Positions 23,102-32,199 of a DNA stretch of 64,000 bases are shown here, in pieces (the first letter of the stretch is position 1; every line of letters begins with the position of its first letter). Origin of the DNA: Cyclaneusma minus (lineage: Eukaryota > Ascomycota > Leotiomycetes > Marthamycetales > Marthamycetaceae); assembly GCA_037179335.1 (NCBI GenBank), contig JAKZHN010000031.1, positions 1 to 64,000 of the forward strand, written 5' to 3'. A model generated the notes under the pieces. The model was not told where the DNA came from. It saw nothing but the letters and a program-made list of their open reading frames with translations, and did no database searches. The position numbers were made by a program, and so were the translations under genes.

Positions 23102-24074
23102 TGGTGCTCATCGTGGAGATACTTGCCGGTGTCCGCCGGTGCGTCTGCTTTCCCATCTCTTTCTCGTTCCATTTTCTCCCTACTTTCATTTCACCCACTT
23201 CAAGATATCTGAATCTGTCAAGCAAGAACAACACCGCTACAAGGACATTGCCGGAACTCTTCTTTTCTCGGCAGCGGAACGGTTATGCGCCATGTCGCAT
23301 TTTCGGTTCCCAAATCGGGCGTTTAGCCAAAAATCATCCCCCTTGGGCCTTCTCAAGCCAGGGGCGAGGGGATGATTCTCAGGCAGAGGTGGAAGGAAGG
23401 AGAATGAAATGTTGTTGGCGAAAGGCTGAACTTGACTCGATTGTGCGATTGTGACTTTTCACTTTGTGATATCTGTGAAAGAGACCATTTGAACTGTGAC
23501 ATGATTGATGCACGGAAAAAAGGAGTCCTCGCTTGAAAAGAAACAAAGGGTGAAGTTATGAGCCGAGCCCAGAACTTGCGATGCTTTCAAAGTTGTTTTG
23601 TTGGCGTTGTTGGACGGTGGACCGTTCCAGCAATGGACGTCGCCGACGTTGAGATTTAGCTCCACTTCCCCACAAGTTCAGGGGTCCGAGCTTGGCAAGA
23701 TTTTAGCGTCCCGGAATCCTGCAAGCTACATGTATGTCTCTTTTGTCGCACGTCGAATCTTTTCAATCATTTCAACCTTTCCGCCATAAAGATACGGCAG
23801 AAGTTTCTGTAAATCAGGCAGCAAAGAAACATTCGACAACACCTCGTGGCAAAAGCGGGGTAGAGTACCTACGTTCATGAGTGCCCTCCTATTGATCTCT
23901 GAAGTACCAGTTCCCCCGGCGATCATTTGCCATCGCAAGCAATACCATCATGGTAATCACTATCATGAGCGCTACGGTGCCGGCTACGGTGAGGAGTCAA
24001 GTGACATTGTATAGACACGACAAGCATGGCTTGGGAACTGACTACCCGCCAACACCTGGCTTTCTCTCTCCAGT
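23102..24074. other. Intergenic, no gene seen
   Basis: Ordinary composition. Only short overlapping open frames occur on both strands, none with a recognisable domain. It contains the 3' flank of GNAT 5 and the upstream region of the lipase-like gene. Confidence 0.5.
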
Positions 24075-25553
24075 ATGGCCATAATGAAACTCAAAACGCA
24101 CGTCGCCATAGCCACTTTGCTAACAGTATGCTCGCTGACAGACGGAGTTTTACTGAAAAGTCAGACAGATACCTTCAACTCCACCTTTCATCTCACTTCG
24201 AGCCAAATAGCAGCAGCAAACATCTCGTCCGCAACAGCACACAACGTCGAAGTAGCCTTGAATTACGAGCGCAGCAACAATGCCGGATACCTCGTCCAAG
24301 ATGATCCATTCTACAACCTGCCCGAAGACTACGATGCCAGGAATCCCCCACCTCCTGGGACAGTGTTGAAAGTCGAACAACACACCAACATCTCACTATT
24401 CACCATTCCAATGAGCTTGTCCATGTCCCGCTTTCTCTATGTCTCCGAGACCCTAAACGGATCGTCGGTGCCGGCTTCAGCATACGTACTCTGGTCCTAC
24501 CTGCCACGGACATTTACCAACCTCACGAGTTATGCTGGCCACAGTTCAAGTGCCCAACAGGTATTTCCTGTCGTCGGACTCGCTCATGGAACCTCGGGCC
24601 AGACGCAAGCCTGTGCACCATCCGGTTTGCGCAGCTTATGGGACGACTTCCACGAACCGTTCCCTCTCGCCCTCGCCGGCTATGCAGTCGTTGCTCCCGA
24701 CTACCATGGTATTGGGATAGCGAACGTCACAAGCCCTTACTTCATTCTTCCAGCCCAAGCGAATGACCTATACCATGCAATTGCTGCTGCGCAGTCGGCT
24801 TGGCCGTCTATGCTATCCAAAGAGTTCGTCGTGGCTGGACAGAGTCAGGGTGGTGCTGTAGCCTGGGCCGCTGCACAAAGACAGTACAGTCGCCCTGTGG
24901 AAGGCTATCTGGGTACCATGGCTGCTTCGCCACTCACGGATGTTCTTGCTGACATCGCGGCTGATGCGTCGGCCGAGAACAATGGCCGCGTTACCGGGAT
25001 CGCTCAAGGCTTGGATACTGTTCTGTCGTCCTTCAGCATCTCGGACTGGCTTACGGATGCCGGTATTGCGCGATGGGAGCTGCTCCACGACATCAAAGGC
25101 TGCGGACTGACTGGTGCGCAGTTATTTAGCGCCGAGGGGGGCACAGTACAGATCCTGAAAGGCGGATGGAACTCGTCGTCGTCCGCTGCGTGGTATCGAA
25201 ATGCGACTTTGAATGGAGGGAAGCCCTTTGCTGGCCCAATGTTGGTCCTTCAAGGTACCGAAGATGGCAACGCCAATGAGCCGGTTACCTCGAAGTCTGT
25301 CAATGACACTTGCGCTCTTTATCCGGAAAGTCAGCTGCAATATATGCGTTTTGAGAATATTACGCACGTGCCTGTGCTTTATGCTGGACAGCATGTATGG
25401 CTTGACTGGATCCACGACCGCTTTGCTGGGAAGCTGGCGCCGCAAGGCTGTACGCAGCAGACTTTGAGCCCACCGAGAGGCATTAATGGCGCGAGATTCG
25501 AAGCATGGTCAGGCCAGAACTGGTTTGTGGAGTACGATATGGATAGCATATGA
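24075..25553 (+). CDS. Secreted lipase-like alpha/beta hydrolase
   Basis: A single exon of 492 residues; the ATG at 24084 (MKLKTHV) is an equally good start and gives a cleaner signal peptide (hydrophobic about residues 8-20, small residues after). The sequence fits the alpha/beta-hydrolase fold of the fungal secretory lipase (LIP) type: GLAHGTSG (oxyanion strand, about 168-175), GQSQGG with nucleophile Ser257, Asp397 in QGTEDGNANEP, and His431 in NITHVPV. Several N-x-S/T sites fit a secreted glycoprotein. Family members hydrolyse acylglycerols or other esters outside the cell; the exact substrate is unknown. No introns. It stands alone between the GNAT array and GAL7. Confidence 0.85.
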   Translation: MAIMKLKTHVAIATLLTVCSLTDGVLLKSQTDTFNSTFHLTSSQIAAANISSATAHNVEVALNYERSNNAGYLVQDDPFYNLPEDYDARNPPPPGTVLKVEQHTNISLFTIPMSLSMSRFLYVSETLNGSSVPASAYVLWSYLPRTFTNLTSYAGHSSSAQQVFPVVGLAHGTSGQTQACAPSGLRSLWDDFHEPFPLALAGYAVVAPDYHGIGIANVTSPYFILPAQANDLYHAIAAAQSAWPSMLSKEFVVAGQSQGGAVAWAAAQRQYSRPVEGYLGTMAASPLTDVLADIAADASAENNGRVTGIAQGLDTVLSSFSISDWLTDAGIARWELLHDIKGCGLTGAQLFSAEGGTVQILKGGWNSSSSAAWYRNATLNGGKPFAGPMLVLQGTEDGNANEPVTSKSVNDTCALYPESQLQYMRFENITHVPVLYAGQHVWLDWIHDRFAGKLAPQGCTQQTLSPPRGINGARFEAWSGQNWFVEYDMDSI

Positions 25554-25645
25554 GGAGGAGTACTAGTATATATCTGCTGGGATGGATAGATAGCACTAGT
25601 CCATGCACTAGTGTCTCTTGAGTGCTGTAAATCGGTTCCTATTTA

Positions 25646-25826
25646 GCTCGCGGTGACAATTCTTGTACGCTCACCCTGGATCCTTTGATTCCGGAGAACT
25701 AGGAATATAACTCAGAATATTCCCAGTAATTCAGAAGATCCTAGTTACTCAGGATATTCCTAAGTGCTCGGAATATTCAAGGATCTGATGTGAGTACTGA
25801 GCGCAGAAGAAATGTCACCACAAGCC
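25646..25826. mobile_element. MITE related to the 21.8-kb element
   Basis: Imperfect terminal inverted repeats of about 28 bp share GGTGACA-TTCTT-T-CGCTCA and are flanked by TA on both sides (25644-25645 and 25827-25828). The inside has about four degenerate 18-19-bp units with ATATTCC(C/T)-A-T---TC. Both the terminal sequence (G-GACAA) and the 19-bp spacing resemble the element at 21758-21963, so this is likely a diverged relative. It is 181 bp and non-autonomous. Confidence 0.65.
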
Positions 25827-25828
25827 TA

Positions 25829-26361
25829 GCTGGTACCTTAGTGAAGTTCTCCCAATTACTAGTAAGCTTCTTCCCTCCACACTAACTCAGCGAAACAGCC
25901 CAAATCGTTGTTGTTTAGGTCGAATGCTTTTTCTTTTCCCAAACCATGCAGCGTTTTGACGAAAGTCTTTCCGGCAACTTCTTGAGCTTTCGGGTAGTTG
26001 ATGTGTACCTGGATGCTATTTTCTCTTGATCGTTGAACCTGCTGTTTGTAAATTGCATATGACACATAATAGGTAGACCAGCAGTCTCATACATATTCTT
26101 TTTTTATAGAAACTTATATAACGATACCCCAACATTGAAATTTGAAGTTCTGGGCCTCACAAATGACGCTGAAGCGGGGAGGACATGGATCAGCTGCCCC
26201 GCCATGTGCAACTTCCCCAAGAACCAACATGCGAGAATAAGATAACTGCGTCTGCACCGCGTCTTCCCTTCGAAATCCTAAATATTCCTTCTCTCGTCGA
26301 GCCCCGAATTCTAATCACAGTAGAATTTTCCAGCAGGACTTGATCCTCATCCTCACGAAAG
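25829..26361. promoter_or_regulatory. Upstream region of GAL7
   Basis: Non-coding stretch between the MITE and the GAL7 start codon. A short T-rich tract lies at 26097-26106. I see no binding-site cluster that I can name with confidence. Confidence 0.4.
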
Positions 26362-27917
26362 ATGCCAGACAAGATCCTCGACGACATCTCGCACCGCCGC
26401 TTCAACCCTCTGCTGGGCACCTGGCTTCTGGTTTCCCCCCATCGCACCAATAGACCTTGGCAGTAAGCACTTTTGCCATCTTCACACATCTTTTCCATTG
26501 TCGCAAACGGCGCAACTTGCTAACTGCTATCGAAAGAGGTCAGCAGGAAGCGCCATCCAAGATTACTCTGCCCGAGTACGATAAAGCGGTATGAAGCACC
26601 TCTGAACCAGCTCAACTATCTCGCTGACATTCGCACCTCAAGTGCTACCTATGCCCTGGAAACAAACGCGCCCAAGGCGACCAGAACCCGCAATACGAGA
26701 GCACATATGTCTTCGTGAACGACTACGCCGCCGTCAAAGAAGCGCAAGCCGAATACAACCCCGAGACATCTTCAGAAGGTACATCCACGACCACCCCCCT
26801 ATTCTCAACATCAACACAACGGCGCATCTAACACTCACCCCCCAAACCAGACCTCTCCAGCCTCCTCCTCCGCGCCGAGCCCGTAACCGGCAAATGCTAC
26901 GTAATAACCTTCTCCCCCTCCCACAACCTCACCCTCGCCGACCTCACCCCCTCCCAAATCCTCCCCGTCATCCGCACCTGGACCCAAATCTACACCTCGC
27001 ACCTCTCCCCAAAATCCCCCTTAGCCTCCATCGCACTCCCCACGCACCTCGCCCCCACCAGCAGCGACCCCCTCCACGATCTAGCCACACCAACCCAGCA
27101 ACTAAAATGGATGCAAATCTTCGAAAACAAAGGCGCCGCCATGGGCTGTTCCAACCCGCATCCTCACGGCCAAATCTGGACCACCACCGGACTCCCCGAA
27201 GAGCCTTCTACCGAACTAGCTCAGCAGTTGAAATACCGCAAAGAGCACAATGGCAGACATATGTTGCAAGACTATGCTGAGCTGGAAATGCAGAAGGAAG
27301 AGAGGGTGGTGTGGCAGAATGATACGTTTCTGGTGGTGTGTCCGTGGTGGGCGACTTGGCCGTTTGAAGTCATGATATTGGCGAAGACGCACAAGCGAGC
27401 GCTGGTGGATTTGAATGAGGACGAGAAAATGCACTTTGCAGAGGCGTTGAGCGAGGTTACGAGGAGATATGATAATCTTTTTGAGACGAGCTTTCCGTAC
27501 AGTACGTTTTTCCCCCCGGAATTCTTTATTTCCCTCCTTTTCCTTATCTACCCCTTGTTATATTTTGTTCGCGAAAATCCACCGCCTGCATATTTCCGTT
27601 TTTTAAGAAACATCTTACATGGGAAATTTGCAACCAAGTGTTGCAAGCAGCAGGTTTTTTGGAACCAGCAGGTGCTGACATGTATGGCGATGGCAGGTTC
27701 AGGCATTCATCAAGCACCGCTCGACTGCAGTGACGAAGAAACCGAAGCGTCGTATCTGCACATGCATTTCTACCCACCCCTGCTGCGCAGCGCAACAGTG
27801 CGCAAGTTTCTTGTGGGCTATGAATTGATGGCTGAGCCGCAGCGAGACATTACGCCCGAGCAGGCGGCGGCGAGACTCAGAGATTGTGGCGGCGAGCTGT
27901 ATAGGAAGGCTTTGTAG
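26362..27917 (+). CDS. GAL7: Galactose-1-phosphate uridylyltransferase
   Basis: Five exons: 26362-26462, 26537-26588, 26643-26778, 26851-27501 and 27697-27917, joined in frame to 386 residues, the usual size for the family. The enzyme exchanges UMP between UDP-glucose and galactose-1-phosphate in the Leloir pathway of galactose use. Seen in the protein: the metal-site motif CYLCPGN (Cys52, Cys55), the catalytic NPHPHGQIW (His200 and nucleophile His202), and FPYSSGIHQAPL spanning the last junction. Intron 3 has a CTAAC branch point (CATCTAACAC) and intron 4 CTGAC (GTGCTGACATG). Intron 4 is 195 nt, a multiple of three and free of stops, so retention would insert 65 residues between FPYS and GIHQAP. 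The third residue of FPYSMG is Ser instead of Met here. Convergent with ERG28. Confidence 0.93.
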
Positions 27918-28324
27918 TGAGAGAGCCTAGCCCCTACGGATAGGGGTAGTGGGATTGAGAATAGGGGGATACAGGACAGATGGTTGCGATCCTTTGAGCG
28001 AAGAATTACATACCCTTTGAAGCGATTAGGAATACAGAACAAGGCTTAAGTTGGCAGAATGCCGGCAATACCAAGATTGGTTCTACGAGTCTCCTTGTTA
28101 CTTTCACATGGGCGGATTAGCAAATACTTACCTCTCCTCTATGTTCAGGGGGTACCTCTCATCCACATTATTTCACATTACTCCCCCTTTCTTTCATCCC
28201 CTTCCCCATTCGCCTTATTCTCCTCACTCATTACCTATTATCCAGCTGCCCTCCTTCTCTTTTCCTTTCTTACTCACTCCTACTTCCTTATCCCTTCCTT
28301 CGTCCCTCTCACCATTGTACCTAT

Positions 28325-29024
28325 TCACTGCACATAATAGCTCCACTGCATCCCCATCCACACCAAACTCCCACTCGCAACACACAACGGGCTAATCAAC
28401 CCCCTATCCAACTTCGCGCTCCCAAACACCAACCACTCAGTCGCAAAGTGCGCCAACGCGATGCCATATGTCCACAACGCGAGCTGATAGATCAACGGTT
28501 CGGAGATGTGGTAGGCGGCGTAGAGGCGGATAATGCTGGATAGGAAGGTCCAGGTGCCGAAGGTGCGCGATTGGAGAGGCGTCACTGGTGAGGTGGAGGA
28601 GCTGGGGGTGGATGGTGGTGTTTTGGATGAGCCGGAGTAGACTTGGGAGGTGAAGGAGGTGGTGATGTAGGCTTGGATGGAGTTGCCGGCGCTTATGACG
28701 GAGACCTAGGGGTTGGGCGAGGTGTTAATATATACATTTATTTAGAGATGGAGAGATGAAACCGAGGAGCCCCTCATCATCCCAGAGTACGCTGAGATGG
28801 AGAGTGGGGGATTATATAGAGACGATGGAAAGTACTTGGACGGGTTTTGTGTGATGGCTACACCAAGACAGGTGATTTGCTGCTCAGTGGTAGTGCCAAT
28901 CCCACAAAACCAGGCCAAGTAAAGCGACTTATGGTACAGCAAGAACTGGTAGTAGTCAACGCACCAGGAGTAGCCACTTCGGGAGCAGGCCGGACGGGAT
29001 GCAATCGGCCAGGTAGGACAACAT
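28325..29024 (-). CDS. ERG28: Ergosterol biosynthesis scaffold protein Erg28
   Basis: Exons 28965-29024 (MLSYLADCIPSGLLPKWLLL) and 28325-28705 (VSVISAGNSIQAY...), with a 259-nt intron (GTGCGT..CCCTAG) in phase 0, give 146 residues. Erg28 is a small ER membrane protein that tethers the sterol C-4 demethylation enzymes (Erg25, Erg26, Erg27). The family hallmarks are present: the N-terminal LLPKWLLLVSVISAGNSIQ segment, FGTWTFLSSIIRLYAAYHI and the C-terminal membrane segments ending MGMQWSYYVQ. A Ser/Pro/Thr-rich insert (SSKTPPSTPSSSTSPVT) sits in the first loop and is longer than in yeast. The intron is long for this window, so a small missed exon is not fully excluded. Divergent from the IFA38-type gene. 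Confidence 0.9.
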
Positions 29025-30185
29025 GATTGGTGGCAGCTGGTCGCAGTCACGAGTCGTTTGGCAATTCTTGATTATTCTCTTGTTTCTGGTTTCGATTCGT
29101 CGGCTCGGCTGGTTCTGGAACACCTGTACGGCGCGACGAGGCCCAATGGGTGGTGTTGGTGGTACGGGGGATTTGCTGATGGAGCGGCAGAGCGTGTAAT
29201 ACTCGATCTGGGTAGGTGGAGGTTGCTGACTCGGCAGGAATGTTGCTGACTAGTGCAGTCTGCTGAGGCTGACTACGACCTGGAGGGATGCAGAGAGCGA
29301 GCGTCGTATAGGTGAGGTCGCTGCTAGCAATCGCTGCTGACTGTTGCTGGTGGTTTGTTGGGACGGCTGCGTTTCTTTTCGCGAGGCTCGGTATGTGGCG
29401 GGCGGGACTGGAGTGTCCGTCCGACTGGAGTTACACTTTCAAGCATTATTGGAATATCTACGGCTCCAGGCGACGGAGGACCAATCTTCAGGCGCCGAAA
29501 AGGCAAACAAGGCAATCGTCTCTTGATTTCTTGCCAAGAGCCTATGTGAAATGTGTTTTTTGTATATACGAGGAAACGGCTGTACATGTGCCGGATGCGC
29601 TGCTCAAACACAGCGACAGCGCTTCACGAAATACCTAACAAGCTGTACGACAAGCTGCTTTTTGCAAGCCTTATTTCAAAGTTGCTTCTTACACCGGGTG
29701 TCTGGCACACGCCAATCTTCTGGGCCACTTGGCCTTCGAGTCGGCTGCCTCCCTTCCTCGTACCTTTACTGCTAAACTTGGCCTCTCAGCACCACCAGGT
29801 CCAGCCAGAGCCTCTCGTACGTCAGCGAGCATACATAAGGCCCAGGGGCCCAGTCAACACATCCCAAGCACCTGCTGTACGAGGACGAGACCAGCGTTGC
29901 CCTGCCCCTAGTCACATTGATATTGAGGCGTCTCACATCCTTCGCAACCTGCATTGCTGTGTCTGAATTATTACATGTGAGCACTGAGCAGGTGCGCCAA
30001 GCCAGTAGCCCTCTTGTTTTATCTACCGAAATACCCCCCCTCCAGACAACGCTGATCTGCTGCACTACCACCTCACCAAAGCAACAGATTGCTTTTAAAG
30101 CCCCCCGACTCCTGTCAACCCCAGATTTCCCCGCCTAAGTCCCAGCATCGCCGTTCGACTTGTCCCCAGCACGATTGAGACGGCC
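29025..30185. promoter_or_regulatory. Divergent intergenic region, ERG28 and IFA38-type gene
   Basis: About 1.16 kb between two divergent start codons, both for ER lipid-synthesis proteins. Only short chance frames occur. It is C/T-rich towards the plus-strand gene, as in fungal promoters and leaders. Shared control is inference; I see no sterol-regulatory motif that I can name. Confidence 0.4.
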
Positions 30186-31248
30186 ATGGCGCTCGCCGAC
30201 TATCTCACCTACGCCCTGACGGCCACCGGTTTTCTCTTCGTCGCCAGCAAGGTCTATAGCTATGTGCGCCTGCTGTCCTCCATCTTCCTGCTAAGGGGCA
30301 CCTCGGTAAGTGTTTGCGCCGCTGAATTGCACTGGAAACGTTGCGGCTAACCCCCTTTACCAGCTGCAAAAATACGGCAAGCAGGGCAGCTGGGCTGTCA
30401 TTACCGGCGCATCAGATGGAATCGGCAAGGAATACGCCATCCAGCTCGCGCGCCAGGGCTTCAGTCTCGTCCTCGTCTCCCGCACCGAGTCCAAGCTACA
30501 AGAGATGGCCAAATGGATCGAATACCAATACGAGGGCATGAACGTGAAGGCGAAGTACCTCGCCATGGACTTTAGCAGAAACGACGATGCCGACTTTGCG
30601 AAACTCGAGGAAATGGTCAAGGATCTCGATGTGGCTATTCTGATCAACAACGTGGGCCAGAGCCACAACATCCCCGTGTCGTTCGTGAACACGCCCAAGG
30701 ACGAAATGAACAACATCATCACCATCAACTGCTTCGGCACTCTCAAGGTCACGAAAATCGTTGCGCTCATCATGCAGCAGCGCAAGAAGGGTCTCATCCT
30801 CACCATGGGCAGTTTCGGCGGTCTCCTCCCCTCCCCTCTCCTCGCTACCTACTCCGGCAGCAAAGCTTTCCTGCAATACTGGTCCGCAGCCCTCGGCGCC
30901 GAACTCAAGCGCGACGGCATAGACGTCGAGCTCGTCCTCAGCTACCTCGTCACCTCCGCCATGTCCAAAGTCAAGAAGCCCAGCGCGCTCATCCCCACAC
31001 CCCGCGAATTCGTCTCCGCCGTCCTCACCAAAGTCGGACGCAGTGGCGGAGCGCAAAACTTTGCTTTCACGTCTACGCCCTACTGGTCGCATGCGCTGCT
31101 GCACTGGTGGATTGAAGCGCTCGCGGGCGTCGGCAGCGCCTTTGCTGTCAAGAAGAACCTAGGATTTCACGAGGACATCCGGAGGCGCGCGCTGAAGAAG
31201 ATGGCAAGGGAGCAGGCTGCCAAGGCCGAAAAGTCGGAAAAGGCATAG
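30186..31248 (+). CDS. IFA38: Very-long-chain 3-oxoacyl-CoA reductase
   Basis: Exon 1 (30186-30305, one membrane segment) and exon 2 (30364-31248), with a 58-nt intron (GTAAGT, GCTAACC branch, ACCAG) in phase 0, give 334 residues. The enzyme reduces 3-ketoacyl-CoA to 3-hydroxyacyl-CoA with NADPH, the second step of each fatty-acid elongation cycle in the ER, feeding sphingolipid synthesis. Short-chain dehydrogenase features: TGASDGIG (residues 54-61), NNVG (135-138), and the catalytic Ser190, Tyr203 and Lys207 (YSGSK). The N-terminal anchor and the length agree with fungal and animal KAR/HSD17B12 proteins. The C-terminus is lysine-rich. Start chosen because it supplies the membrane anchor and joins in frame. 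Confidence 0.93.
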
Positions 31249-31432
31249 ACATGGGGCATTTCTGATTTTTCGGAGTTTCATGCGCCCTATTTGGTTTCGA
31301 GCGACAAAGGGTCTCTGTGTTAATCTCCCAAACTGCCTGCCAATAATGCATCCGTTGAAACGTGCTTGGTGATGACATACCTAGGTGCTGTTTTTTTTTC
31401 GTCAGTCGGAGCCCCGTCCGTTCGAGGGGTTA

Positions 31433-32197
31433 CTCGTTGGCTTCTTGCGGGGGCAAGGGTGCACGTACCACAGAGTCTCAGGTCTTTTATGGAATTTTTA
31501 TTTTTCTGCCAACTCCAAGGGAGTTGGGGACACCACTTTAGACCAGACAGCGGATTGGACCACCATTTCCATTTTATTTCCAAATAATTGCAAAATCAAG
31601 CCTTTTCAAAAATCTGAAAAAATATTCTGGTTTAGAATTCAATTCTGATTCTTATGGTATAATTGGTCATTAAATAGCTAGTCTGATTATTGAGATATTT
31701 TCAAATTTATATTAAATCCAAAATTAAACTTACCTTTACCTTGTTACTTTTCTATTATAGCCATATTATTATTATTAGAAAATAGAATGCTAAAAAAGGC
31801 CAGAATTAGGCCATTTTCAGCATATAATTATTTATTAATAATAATGCTATAGTAATAAATAGCCAATATATTTGATAATAATTTCACCAGCTATACCAGC
31901 TATGCCAAAAGCTTTAGTATTCACTTAACTATTACTTAATTAAATTGCATTTTTATTTTTAGAAAATTATATATAAAGAATCGCTGCAATTAGGAGATTC
32001 CAAGCATTTTATTATTTAATAATAATAATATTGTGGTGGAAAATGGTAGCTGTATTTCTAAATTATTTAAATGGTCTAATGTGGTGTCTGGTTTAAAGTG
32101 GTGTCCCCCTGGAGTTGGCAGAAAAATAAAAATTCCATAAAAGACCTGAGACTTTGTGGTACGTGCGTCAGCACCGCCCCCGTGAGAAGCCAACGAG
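31433..32197. mobile_element. 765-bp DNA transposon remnant with long TIRs, TA target
   Basis: Long inverted repeats (about 150 bp per end) start CTCGTTGGCTTCT and include CACGTACCACA-AGTCTCAGG, TCTTTTATGGAATTTTTATT and GACACCACTTTA. The TA flanks are at 31431-31432 and 32198-32199. The centre (about 31600-32030) is AT-rich with no reading frame, similar in composition to the AT blocks. Mariner/Fot1-type elements target TA; with no transposase this is a non-autonomous or decayed copy. It lies about 185 bp after the stop codon of the reductase gene. Confidence 0.85.
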
Positions 32198-32199
32198 TA

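Noticed and set aside
30496..31104. 202-residue minus-strand frame
   Set aside because: It is the antisense shadow of the reductase gene, whose catalytic motifs are unambiguous on the plus strand.
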